Assembly (NCBI GenBank): GCA_900088475.1
Contig: FLMG01003824.1
Span: forward strand, 1 to 38,352
DNA from: Hyphochytrium catenoides
Lineage: Eukaryota; Sar; Hyphochytriomycetes; Hyphochytriales; Hyphochytriaceae
Length of the DNA: 38,352 nucleotides
Direction: 5' to 3'
In this document: positions 9,224 to 19,089 of the stretch, piece by piece
Layout: each line of letters begins with the position of its first letter
Numbering within the stretch: position 1 is the first letter of the stretch
Notes under the pieces: model-generated
The model's input: only the letters and a program-made list of their open reading frames with translations
The model's database searches: none
What the model was told of the DNA's origin: nothing
Made by a program: the position numbers and the translations under genes

Positions 9224-10700
9224 CTGGGACTAATCGCCCAAAGGCTACGCTGAGTAAAAAGGCTAATATGGACGAGGACCAGACGAAATTGGCCGAGGCC
9301 TTAGAAAGCCACTTGGCAGCGTATCGCTTCTCTGTGACTCAGTCACGGGCTTCTAACCCTACTATCTGATGGACGAGGGACGCCAGGCGAATGTACCGTG
9401 AGACCTGTTGTTACGCGAAAAAATCACAATGCGAACGAGGTTTCGGACCACTAAGAAGTATATCACGTACCTCCAGAGACATTTGCGCTAAAGCCTACTT
9501 ACGGCTAGAGCTCGGAAGGCTCCTAGGGCGCAGGCTCAGATAGCTATTGGCCAACCAGCACCATACGAGGACACTGCAGGAGGACTGCCGGAGGACACAC
9601 GAACGCCAGCTAAATCGTTGCCCTTCGTTGCCAGGCGTATGTGGCCTTTACCCAGGCCGTCGCTGGGTCTACTTCTGAAGACAAAGTTTGGCGTTACATA
9701 CCTAATAAGAAGTTGGCAGCAGGATCTCCAATACTTGCCACGAAGTGATGGGGACCTTATTATGAATTGGATGTCAAGTAGGGCCGCTCACGTTGTCAGG
9801 AGGGGAGCTATAGCTATTGAGCACAAGGGTGCATATAATGTGCTCTGGAAGGAGGTTAGGTGCATAGGAAGCACTTCCGCTTGATCTACTATCAAGCCAA
9901 AGAAGGGACTTCTACGCTGGTTCCCGTCGTTCAGATTCTGTGTCCTACCCAGCTAGCGGCAGTGGGTCAGCAGCACGACGTTTGTCGCTGGTTCGTAGAA
10001 GTTAGGGGCTAGCGGAAGCAATGTGCTTCTGTAGTAGCGAGGACATGGTTCTCTTACGAGTAGGAGGAAATTATTAGCTTCATGGGCACGAACAGCACGA
10101 TGGATCTAGGAGAACTATCTGTGGGTTTTCGTCCAGCCTGAAGCCCTCTGTAAGTAAGTAAGTACGTAGTTAGGACTTGTCTGAAACAGGCTAAGAATTA
10201 TTGAGTAGTTGTAGAGGAGTAGGGAGGCCTCCTAGAGTCCGCTGAGCCGTAAGTAAAGTATGCTCAAGCGTCCCAAGCTGTCAAGCGGATGAACCCTCCA
10301 AATAAATCGTCAATAGCCAAGCACAGGAACGCAATGAGTATCAAAGGAAGACAGAGGCTAATCAAGCACAAACACACAAAGAAAGTGGGGAGATGAGAAG
10401 GGAGAAAGGGAGACTCTACACAAAAGAACAAAAGGCAGGACAGCAGGTGTCAGGGGGCAAGCAGCAATAGCAGCACAACAGCGGCCAGAAAAGCCAGCAC
10501 ACGCAGCTGCCACGCAGCTGCACAAGCACTCAGGGAGGTGTATCATATCTGAGCAAACAGCAGTAGTACGGCTCCTACCCGTAGTACGACCAATAAAAAG
10601 GAGGTCTTCCCATAACCAAGGCCCATCCACCCCTCAAGCTAGCTCAAAGATCTCTTCCACTTCTCCTCCACAACCAACAGCTTGATACACTCAATGCTTG
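9224..10700. other. Unassigned interval with broken plus-strand frames
   Basis: Plus-strand frames look protein-like in pieces: a Met-started stretch at 9268 (begins MDEDQTKLAEALESHLAAYR), a frame near 9618-9884, and a neighbouring frame near 9640-9990 with SEDKVWRYIPNKKLAAGSP and HRKHFRLIYYQAKEG. Stops and frame changes break them about every 30-60 residues. I recognise no family. They could be gag or another gene of a decayed element, or chance. From 10000 to 10700 I see nothing else. Confidence 0.3.
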
Positions 10701-10717
10701 CTTTCTGGTGACCCTTG

Positions 10718-10798
10718 TAAGGTTTGCTCTGCTGCTGCTGGAGTCTTGTAAGACGACTTGGCGCACTACAACGTTGTACGCACGTACCTTCACTCTCA
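10718..10798. repeat. SINE-like repeat, copy 1
   Basis: About 80 bp aligns with 11610-11688: TAAGGT(T/C)TGCTC, then GAGTCTTG, a CTTGGCGCACTACAACG stretch resembling a tRNA D arm with A-box, then CGCAC and CTTCACTCTC. The tRNA resemblance is partial and there is no clear B-box. Confidence 0.45.
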
Positions 10799-10964
10799 CT
10801 TTTCAAACCCACTTGCTGAAAAGCCGAGATCGATTTTAGAAGGCTTTCTAATATTAACAACCCAATCTTGACAGATACGAAATTGATGCTGGAAATGGCT
10901 CTCAGAACTCATCAGGACCAACCTAAGCAAACTTGGATTCCCCCGTGTTTGCCCCCACTTATTA

Positions 10965-11645
10965 CTCTTCGGTAGGGACTGATTGAGATTTCTCCCGTCA
11001 GAAGCCCCAGCTCACTTTTCATTTTCCAACCAGGGCGAAGGATGGAGCCAACGACTCCGCAACAACAAGCCACCCCACCCCACCTACACCTTCTTCCAGC
11101 AGAGAGCGGTCGCTGCGGAGAAGACATCACCAGCAGCTATCTCAAGAAGATGGGCAGGAACGTCCCACGGAGGAGATTACTCCTCTCAAACGAAAGTTGG
11201 TGACATACTTCAGGTGAGGAAGGAAGTCAGCAGGCGCAAGCTCAGATAGCGCATAGATCAGAGAGCGACACCGGATGTTTCCAGCTGCTGGATCCGAAGA
11301 TGAAGGCGAGTCACCCAAATCGTTACACGAAACTAAACCTTAGGAATGCCAGCGATGTCTCTGGGAGGAGATTTGGGGCATCACCTCTCTGTGCTGGCTT
11401 TCAGGGACTTGGCCAAACAAATCTACCCATTGGCGGCATGGCCAACACACATGGTGACACTGGCAGTGAGTTGCTGCCAGGGAGTCGTCTTTGCCAGAGT
11501 GGGCGCTGCTTCATCCCTGATCAGCTCTTTCTAAAGACGATGAGGAGAAAAAAGTGAGGAACCCTTGCAAACATGTCAGCAAGGTACAGTTCCTACTAGG
11601 CCTTATATTACTAAGGTCTGCTCAGCTGTTGGAGTCTTGCACTGC
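10965..11645 (+). repeat. Foldback left arm
   Basis: This arm matches 11720-12350 in reverse complement, with substitutions and gaps, and its first 300 bp also match 12953-13325 directly. Shared parts include GGAGCCAACGACTCCGC, ATCTCAAGAAGATGGGC and ATTACTCCTCTCAAACGAAAG. Open frames inside it (for example 10983-11249 and 11346-11534) read like parts of one decayed protein with a basic TPLKRKL motif in the best-preserved copy. No known family was recognised. Confidence 0.75.
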
Positions 11646-11688
11646 GGCTTAGCGGTACAACGCTGTGCGCACCTACTTTCACTCTCTG
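11610..11688. repeat. SINE-like repeat, copy 2, at the foldback centre
   Basis: Matches 10718-10798. Here it overlaps the inner end of the left arm and the central loop of the foldback. It contains GCGGCTTAGCGGTACAACGC, which resembles a tRNA D arm. Confidence 0.45.
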
Positions 11689-11706
11689 AATGGGTAGGAT
11701 GCGGCA

Positions 11707-11717
11707 TGGCGTAGTGG
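11707..11717 (+). other. tRNA A-box-like motif
   Basis: TGGCGTAGTGG fits the RNA polymerase III A-box consensus (TGGCnnAGTGG) inside GCGGCATGGCGTAGTGGTTGA. A weak B-box-like GGTTCCTCACC followed by a T6 run lies about 80 bp on (11794-11810). The spacing and B-box are poor for a real tRNA, so a tRNA-derived SINE or chance is more likely. Confidence 0.3.
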
Positions 11718-11719
11718 TT

Positions 11720-12350
11720 GACTCCAGCAGCTGAGCAGACATTAGTGATCTAAGGGCTACCAGGAACCTGTACCTTGCTGGCATGTGTGCAAGGGTTCCT
11801 CACCTTTTTTCTCCCTCATCGTCTCCAGCAAGAGGTAATCAGGGTTGAAACAGCGCCCATTCTGGCGGCTCACTGACAACTCACCGTTCAACGTCACAAT
11901 GTCTCTTGGCCATGCCAACGGCTAAATAAGGCCAAGTCCCTGAAAAGCCAGCACAGAGAGGTGATGGAGGTAGTGATTGCCCCCAATCTCCTCCCCAGAA
12001 GCATCGCGGGTATTGCGGAGGTTTATTTTCGTATAGCCATTTGGATGGCTCGCGGAATCCAACAGCTGGAGATCTCAGGCGTCGCTCCTTCGTCTATGCG
12101 CTGTTTGACCTTGCGCCTGACTTCCTGGAGTAAGTGACCAGCTTTCTCTTGAGAGGAGTTATCTCCTCTATGGGACGTTCTTGACCCTTCTGAGACAGCT
12201 GTTCGTGATATCTTCTCCTCAGCGACCGGGTGCTTCCAGTAGTACAAGGTGCAGATGGGGTGGCTTGCAAGGTCGTTGGCTCCATCTTTTGCCTGGTTGG
12301 AATTTCGGAGTGAGCTAGCTTAAGAGACAGTCGGCCTCTGAGAGAAGTCT
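11720..12350 (-). repeat. Foldback right arm
   Basis: Reverse-complement partner of 10965-11645. The minus-strand frame at 12285-12094 is the best-preserved version of the shared open frame. It starts with MEPTTLQATPSAPC and includes EEITPLKRKLVTYSRK. Pairing of the two arms would give a stem of about 0.6 kb with a loop of about 75 bp. Confidence 0.75.
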
Positions 12351-12952
12351 CAGCCTGTTATATGTGTATCTCCTCTGACGGCTGGTAATCACCTGATCGC
12401 GCACTGGAGACACGGATCGACCGGTGTATGGGATAGGACCTCTCCTGCTTGAGAGTACTCTCAGGGCGTGTAGTCCCGACCAGAGTCGGCAACGAATGGT
12501 TCTGACGATGGATGGTCTCTTCCTTTCCCTTTCTTCCCTCTTTCTCTTTGCATGGCATTATTAGAATAGCCTGTTGTTGACACTACTTCTCTTGCATGTC
12601 TCTTTTATCTTTGCATTTCTCAGGTAGACTGACTCTCTCGCAAGGGAGACTCCCTCTTACCCTCTATATCTCAGTTAGTAAACTTCTTTCTGAAGTAGAA
12701 GACCCTTTGCTACTTGCGTGTGTTCCCGCGAAGTCTTCCTCTGCGTGGTGCTTGTCTGAACTGGAGGCCTGGCCAGCCAAGTTACAGAGCACCTTCTCGC
12801 TCTCTCGCTCTCTCGATCTGCGTCAGTCTCACATATTACACAGCCCCTACCGGATGAGCAAAAGACTGGAGCTGAAGGGTAAGGGAGGCAAGGCGGAGAA
12901 GCCCTTTTGCTAGATTGGTTCTAAAAGCCATTTCCAGGATTGTCGAGATATA
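12351..12952. other. Unassigned interval
   Basis: A short plus-strand frame (12596-12913) and minus frames are present but none is convincing. The stretch is rich in CTCTC runs (about 12790-12815). I see no gene in it. Confidence 0.3.
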
Positions 12953-13325
12953 GTTACGGCTGAGATTGCCCTCAAGAGGCCGACTATATCTTTGGCCAGC
13001 TCACTTTCTTTAATTTTCCGACTATGACGAAGGAAGGAGCCAACGACTCCGCAACAAGCCGCCCCACCTACACCTTCTTCCAGAAAGCGGTCGCTACGGA
13101 GAAGATATCACCAACAGCTATCTCAAGATGGACGGGAACGTCCCACGGAAGAGATAACCCCTCTCAAGAGAAAGCTGGCGACATATTCTAAGAAGAAGGA
13201 AGTCAGGAGCAAGCTCAGGCAGCGCAGAAGATGAGAGAGGGACAATACCGGAGATTCCCAGCTGCTGGTGGGTCCCAAGAATAAAGGTCAGTAGTCACGC
13301 TAATGGGTACACGAGACTAAATAGC
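12953..13325 (+). repeat. Third copy of the foldback arm
   Basis: This copy aligns with the outer part of the left arm (about 10965-11325) in the same orientation: GGCTGAGATT, CCAGCTCAC, GGAGCCAACGACTCCGC, CTATCTCAAGATGG, CCTCTCAAGAGAAAGCTGG and GGTACACGAGACTAAA. After 13325 the match ends and the sequence leads into the LINE remnant. Three copies with different flanks show a mobile or duplicated unit. Confidence 0.75.
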
Positions 13326-13399
13326 CGCAGGCGGGTTGAAAAGAGACTGGGAGGACAAGCCCAAGAGTGTGGGTAAAACAAAACGCTAAAAAACTAATC

Positions 13400-14345
13400 A
13401 TAGCAGGACGAGTGATACGGTAGCGGGAAGGAGACCCACACCGCCAAGCTTGACGGGAAGAGAAGCCTGATGATCCCATGCAGAGTCAAAAACGAACGCC
13501 GAGAAGTCCTAACCCACAAGACGGCCACGAAACCGCCTTGCCTTCAGATCAAGATCAGGCAGCTGTCCAGCAGGTAGAGCAGGCGGGGGACAAGTGCGGA
13601 GAAGGTGGTTATCTTCTTGACCACACTTAGACAGCCCCTACCCTACACATGGGGAGACGTACTTGGAGGTCTTCAAGCCGATTAAGAAAGGAGGTAATAG
13701 AAAGCAGCCCGAGCTAAGAGTGAAGATGAGAAGGAAGAAGAAGCGAAAGCACGGGAGTCGATAAGGCTCCAGGTAGTTCTAGTCCACAGAGAGAGACACA
13801 TTTAGTCGCAGCGGGGGATTCTTTCAAGGAAGTGAGTCCAGCTCGCCATATATTACTCGCAATTAGCAAAAAAAGTTCCTGTCCAAAAAGGGAGCAATGA
13901 TTGATTAGATTGAGCGGTCAGGAACAGAACCACGCCAGCCTATCAAGGTACCGTCGTCACGATTAGAAGCGTGCAAGAGGAGGTCCGCAGCTTAAGAACC
14001 AAGGGCTGGAGGGGGAGAGGAAATTCAGGCGGGCCCAAAGAAGGATCACCCTGTTGAACCCCAGAAGAGGAGCCAGACAGGTGGAATGGGCCCTGGAAGG
14101 GATGGGATGGCTGGCCGTAACAGAAACTCACCCATGGACGACAGAGACAGGGAAAGTGGAGACGAATCTGAGTGATGATGAGAGTCGATCTGCTGACACA
14201 ATCGAAGGCATTGGTGAAGTCCATTTGAGCATAACAAGGTCTGAATCGTGACCTTGCTCATCAACCACTTGATAGTGCATGGACAAGAGCAAAATCCTTC
14301 CATCTGCAGATGATGAAAGTGCTGGGTGACTTCATTGGCTCTCAT
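13400..14345 (-). pseudogene. Non-LTR (LINE) reverse transcriptase fragment
   Basis: On the minus strand the RT palm motifs appear in order. MDFTNAFDCVSR at about 14224-14189 is the first catalytic Asp motif. SSGVQQGDP at about 14071-14042 is the GVQQGDPLGP motif of LINE-type RTs. A frameshifted DDGTLIG lies at about 13947-13966, where these RTs have YLDDG. LPVKLGGVGLLPAT at about 13420-13460 is the usual C-terminal block. The first catalytic motif and the QQGDP block are in one frame (14224-13943); the others are shifted. No endonuclease domain was found. Confidence 0.75.
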
Positions 14346-14591
14346 GATGGTCCTTTCCTTTCAACACGTTTCTTCCCCTCCCCTCTCTACGCATCCTCAG
14401 GTTGACTGCCCCCGACAACTGCTTGCTGCTCGCGCTTCCACAAACTCTCTTAACGGGTGACTCTTTTTTTCTCTTTTCTTCTCCCTATTTAGTCTCAAGT
14501 ATCCTCTCTTTCTCTCGAGTTCTCACTTATTCTCTCTTTTCCCTCTCTCTCTTCCATCTGGACAAGTAGAATGGGTGGCTTCTGTCTGGTG
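14346..14591. other. Pyrimidine-rich interval
   Basis: The plus strand is rich in CT runs (TCTTTCTCTCGAG, TTCTCTCTTTTCCCTCTCTC). No coding frame can be supported. Confidence 0.5.
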
Positions 14592-14771
14592 CTGTTCCTG
14601 CTGCGCCGAATAGGTGCAGTCAGCTGTGACTTTCCTTCGTCGCCGCTGTGTCTATGTCTGGGAAGGCGGCAGAGGCTGAGACTTGACCGAGCAAATGTGA
14701 GACTGAGGCGCGACGTCAGCCTCATCCTCTAACCGCACCAGGAAAACCTAATATCCCCCCAGGATATTCAA
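14592..14771 (+). repeat. 180-bp dispersed repeat, copy 2
   Basis: Same orientation match to 4241-4420 over the whole length, ending at TATTCAA. Flanks differ from those of copy 1, so it moved or was copied as a unit. It may be part of an LTR. Confidence 0.85.
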
Positions 14772-15440
14772 GAGGTGCAGGGGAGGATAGATCGTTTACT
14801 TTGACCTTCTGCGCTGTACCCGGTCACTGTGGTTATTATATCCGTGGTGGGCGCAGTCTCCTCAGAGGGGTCATGGTAGCGAATGCTTTTTGTTATCTTG
14901 ACTCGCTGATCTATTCCTCGGTACGTTTGTCTATCCCGCCATGGTGGCCTGTCTCTTCTTCTCTCCTCTATCCTCTCTTGGCACTCTTCAATTGCGCGGT
15001 GTCTCTCTTAACTTCCTCCTCTTGGCTTTATGATTCGCTGTGTGATATATTAGGATACCCCTTTGTCTCCGTCCGGGTGGTGGTGGCTGTCTTTCTTTTA
15101 GCGCTTATCGTCTTCTCCCTCACAGTACCTAAGAACGGCCTTCTGGGGCGCTGAACGCTGTTCCCGTGTTACATCCGAACAATCTTTACCTTGGCTCTTT
15201 CATCTATCAGTTTTCCAACACGGCGCGATGGCCAACTTTCTTCTCTCTCACCTCTTGGTATTCTTCTCCCTCTCTCTGTGTCACATTCTAATAGGGAATG
15301 GTCTTTCTTCTTTCTCTGACCTACGTCACGGCTCTTTCTTTGTGGCGGTGGCGGTGGCTGTCTTTCTTCTCTCTTCCTCTCTCTCTGTACTTCACACATA
15401 AATACGAAGAGATAGAAGCCCAACATCTACAGGCCTCACC
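14772..15440 (+). other. Hydrophobic open frame and partial duplication
   Basis: A plus-strand frame from 14801 to 15154 (117 codons) encodes a peptide rich in L, V, S and F, with long hydrophobic runs near residues 60-110. Such a composition follows from CT-rich DNA read in this phase. Part of the DNA (about 15015-15110) is loosely repeated at about 15258-15375, with CCTCTTGG, then CTGTGT, then GGTGGTGGCTGTCTTTCTT. I cannot support a gene here. Confidence 0.35.
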
Positions 15441-15523
15441 AGAATTTCTAGTCCATTAGGAATGGCTACGAAGAGAAAAATTAAATCTGAACGAGGTGGC
15501 ACTAGACTTCCCTCTTCGTGCAA

Positions 15524-15591
15524 CTGAACACCTCAAACGAAAGTGCCTAACCTGCCACTGAACACCTCAAATGAAAGCGCGGAAGACTCAA
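15524..15591 (+). repeat. 34-bp tandem duplication
   Basis: ACTGAACACCTCAAACGAAAG occurs at 15524 and again, with one change, at 15558, a period of 34 bp. The unit is like the CTCCTCTCAAACGAAAG motif of the foldback arm. Confidence 0.6.
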
Positions 15592-15789
15592 ATGAGGGAA
15601 AGAAGGATAAACCCAGATCTGCTGGTGGTTAACGACTCTACGAACCTTCATAATATTGTTTCCATCATGCTCTCACTTTGCCAAGCATTAATCTCTTCTT
15701 ATCCCTACAATGAACGACCTGTTCCTGACCTGTTCAAGAGGACCTGCTGTTCTTTAGGCGCTCCCAAAGAGGCGGAGAGCGATTGATTA

Positions 15790-16150
15790 GGGTCCTCTCC
15801 TGTCAAGAGAAAACTTGTTGCCAGCCTAATAAGCAATGCTCACCCTGCCAAGATGGACCCCCAATCGGAACACTTCGGTGACGACGAAGACTATGATTGG
15901 TGCAGTAGAAAAGGACACTATATTATCCTACCTCTGGAACAGTCTCAGGAACAAACAACGGAGTCTGTGCCACGGGATTGAATCTGCGCTGAACTGGCAG
16001 CGCCACAGTCAGAAAGGCATCTTTGTAGCTTCAAGCGCCGTAAAGCAAGCCAGCGCTTTCAGGAAATCGCCTGTTCTGCTTTACCAAGATAGAGCTATTT
16101 TATCCTGACCGCCACTGCCCGCTGGTTATTCCTTTCTCCTGCTATTTCTC
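15790..16150 (+). other. Unassigned plus-strand frames
   Basis: A frame from about 15793 reads SPVKRKLVASLISNAHPAKM and then an acidic stretch, stopping near 15980. The PVKRKL part is like the PLKRKL motif of the foldback-arm frame, so it may be a distant copy of the same decayed gene. An overlapping frame at 15836-16108 has no recognisable motif. Confidence 0.3.
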
Positions 16151-16419
16151 CTACATAGTATATACTACTTCACGCCAGCCCTATCCCTGGCTTGGCTCAA
16201 CGACTTCAACTCCAGTATATTCCGCTTGTGGGTAGGAGATACCTTAGTGTGCCGATGGTTGATGCGCCTTGGTTGTGCATATTGTGTCAACAAGTGGACT
16301 ATGACGTTTTGGGGGCGACCATCCGATGGTCTGTCGCGTGGTGGCTCGTCGATGCATGACTATTCGTCATGATGATGGCTTGCGGTACCTTCTTTTTGGC
16401 CTAGCCCGCGTTAGGCTGG

Positions 16420-17390
16420 ACTGTTGCCGAGAGCTGAACAGGAACTATCCAATCGTCAGTGCCCACGTGGCATAGCCATTGAGAGCTTTGAGCCCCAAGG
16501 AGTCCGCACACTGTTTGACGTTTCTGTCTCCGACTCGCGCAACCCAACACCTTACTTCACGCAGCGGCACAGACAAAATTACGCCGCAGATCATGAGCAT
16601 AGGGTGGAAACTTTTGCACAGCGTCCACCATAGTGACACGCTCATCGCCAATGCTTAGTCGCCGACTCTTACCGTCAGTATATCCCGGCAAGACATTCCT
16701 TGTACCTGCCTTTGCAATATCCATTGCTCTTTTTCCCACCTGCTTGCTTGTGCCTAGTCGCTCTCATGGACACTACAATTAGACCGCCTTTACGATGCCC
16801 TTTTTGTTTGATCCAAAGTGCTTTCGCGTTTCTCTCCATCTCCACCTCCCACTGACCAGTGAAGCTTTGAGGGTTGATATAGTGATGGTTTCGCCGCTGT
16901 TCAACACATATTACATAACTCACTATGATTCTCTCCTCAATCTTCTGCCCCCGATCTCTGAGCTGCCGCATCAATCCCTTGGCTCGAGGAAAACATTGGT
17001 GAATGCATTCAGTTACACCCTCTCGAAGGCCCTAGGTCGTCCCTTATCCTCATTGCCGTAGCCAGGTGGAGTCTCCCATAATAGTGTCTTAAGAATATCT
17101 CATACCTCCGAAGCGGCCTTCACGCCGATGACGTCGGAGAAGATTCCAGAAGTGATGGTTGACAGGATAACACCCTGGGCGACACCAGCTTTTCTTCTCC
17201 AATCGCCATAGTTTTTTGCCGCGTGGCTGGTGAAGTTCACGATTCCCCTCATCGCCCACGATCGACCATAGAACCTCTGCTTGCGAGATGGTATTAACAT
17301 TTCTTCGCCACATGCGGTAATCCCTGCCGTAAGCCTAGGAATGCTGGCTGTCAGCGGCTTCTGCTCCAACCTTGTGGTAGGTGTAGCCAT
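16420..17390 (-). pseudogene. Copia-type gag remnant
   Basis: This is a third copia-related copy, on the minus strand. An ATG at 17390 opens a frame (MATPTTRLEQKPLTASIPRL) that leads to a gag NYRMW motif near 17305, read only after a frameshift. Then come WRRKAGVAQGVILSTITSG, ASEV-stop-DILKTLL (about 17115-17085), and MRQLRDRGQKIEERIIVSYV at about 16974-16915. They match the N-terminal and UBN2 parts of copia gag. A possible zinc knuckle and protease start (TDDWIV near 16465) follow in broken form. Confidence 0.7.
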
Positions 17391-17695
17391 GGTTGTCCAG
17401 GGAAGTGCACTTGAGTTCTGTGGGGCCAATAACCCTTGTACTGGTTTTCGTCTAGAAGAGTTGGGTGGCACAGAAAGAGTTGTCTCTTTGAACACTGGAC
17501 TGGCAGTTGGCACCTGTCTGCCGCGTTCTTTCCCTCAAATAAATGAACTGACACTAGTTCTTACCGGTACAAGGTATCCTCCCCTCACCTCTTACATTCC
17601 TGCCTGTAACCCTTGGTTACGGCCGCGGCTACTAGACCGACGATTTCATCTGACTAATCATTAATATAGAGTCTAGAAGAGGACAACGTGCTTGC
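17391..17695. other. Leader region upstream of the minus-strand gag
   Basis: This should hold the 5' leader and LTR of the copia copy that reads leftward. ACACTAGTTCTTACCGGTACA near 17554 has a partial direct repeat near 17776 (ACACTAGTTCCTACCTGTAGA). No LTR could be bounded. The plus frame at 17281-17664 is antisense to gag and is not a gene. Confidence 0.35.
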
Positions 17696-17718
17696 GTAAG
17701 GAGAAGGCTTCTCCTTAC
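17696..17718. repeat. 23-bp palindrome
   Basis: GTAAGGAGAAG, one central base, then CTTCTCCTTAC: a perfect inverted repeat of 11-bp arms. It lies about 300 bp upstream of the minus-strand gag ATG. Confidence 0.9.
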
Positions 17719-17879
17719 ATGTAGGAAGGAGTCCGCCCAACCTCTTCCTGACACCTTCTGGAACTAAAGGCTTTACACTAGTTCCTACCTGTAGAACAAC
17801 TCCTATACTACTACCGGTAGTACATTTAGGCTCGTCAACTCGACCTGCGAAACAATGTCATCGAGTCCTGCGAGGTCTG

Positions 17880-18230
17880 TTGCCTGCAACTTGTTGTTTC
17901 TCGGAAGTGCCCATTTTTGTTCCTGTTCCTTTATCGTGCGGTGAGAGCTCTCTTTCGCCTGCATTACCCCTGCTCCTTTCTGTCCGTAAATACCGCTTCC
18001 GCCCCATCGTCACTCCTCTGTCATGTCTTTTTTGTGGTGGCTTTGTGTCCTGCTTGCCTCTTTCCTCTTTCTCTTCTCTCTCTCTCCCTCTCTCCGCCTC
18101 TGACCCGTCATTCTCTCCTCCCCCCTCTCCTCCTTCTCGGCGCCTGTGTGGCGTCCTCTTTTTCTCCTCTGCAGACCTAAGCTTCTCCTTCCCTCTCCTG
18201 TGCCAAGTACGTCAGCGCGCCCCCAGGAGT
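17880..18230. other. Pyrimidine-rich tract
   Basis: The plus strand is dominated by C and T, most strongly at 18050-18140. Open frames on both strands (17880-18344 plus, 18010-18312 minus) have low-complexity composition (S, L, P, or R, E) and are not supported as genes. Confidence 0.6.
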
Positions 18231-18359
18231 GGGGGCCCACCAACAAATGACAAAAGAGAAACAGGGAAGCAAAAGGTAATGATGGAAGAATTATTGCTTC
18301 ATTATTATTCATTATTTATCCCCCTTTTGAAAGAGGAGGGATAATAGCTACTGCTATTA

Positions 18360-18490
18360 TAACAACTTAAGAAAAAGTAAAAGTAGAGGAAAGAAAAGAA
18401 GAAGAGCAACGAGAAGAAGAAGAAGAAGATGAAGACGAGACGAGAGCTACAGAGTCCTGGACTCTTCTTCAACATGCTCTCCTCCTCCAC
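18360..18490. repeat. GAA-rich purine tract
   Basis: The plus strand is almost all purine, with runs of GAA (about 18405-18435). It follows the pyrimidine-rich tract at 17880-18230 by about 130 bp. Confidence 0.7.
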
Positions 18491-19085
18491 CATCATTATT
18501 AGAAAGGAAGAAGAATCATAGTTGAACTCTTCGGTAATCATGATCGGAGAGGAGAAGCAGAAGAAGAGGGCGTGGCACCGAGACCATCATCATCATGGCG
18601 CTCAACCATGCAAGCTAGAGCGGAGTCCAACTGCTGAAGAGGAATACGCTTCAGAATCTGTAGCGCATTCTCCTCATGAACCGCGAAAGAGATTCTGGTA
18701 TGAAGAGTCAGAGCCTTTGCTAACCGACACCCACTATTGACCAAGAGGACGGGAAGCCTCAAGTGGGGCACGCGCACACTGAAGCTTAAGTATCTGGTGC
18801 ACAGTATAATTAGTTATAAGTTAGGAAGACCAACACAAAGAGCACAAGAGATCAAGTTGTTTGTTCGTTGACAGCAATGAGCAGGTACGCAGGTATTATG
18901 GAGGTAAGGAGATAGAAGCTTATGATGTGATGTGTAAACTTGTGATGGAAGAAGGGAAAAGAGAGGAGGGGACGCTTTGCGCCGCTTGTAAAGGTTAGAC
19001 CCAGTAATCCAAGAAAATGTTAAGAGCTTCTTATTACCCATCATACTACCCTTTCCTATTTAGTTAGACCTTGTCTTCTTCTACT
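18491..19085. other. Unassigned interval
   Basis: Short frames on both strands (18522-18740 plus, 18538-18777 minus) overlap and show no motif I recognise. I see no gene. Confidence 0.3.
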
Positions 19086-19089
19086 TACC

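Noticed and set aside
11700-11810. tRNA gene
   Set aside because: An A-box-like motif is present but the B-box is poor and no cloverleaf with a 7-bp acceptor stem could be built.
14801-15154. Possible membrane protein of 117 residues
   Set aside because: Hydrophobicity follows from CT-rich sequence. There is no clear helix spacing, homolog or conserved start.
17880-18344. 154-codon plus-strand frame
   Set aside because: Ser/Leu/Pro/Phe low complexity caused by CT-rich DNA, with an opposite frame equally open.
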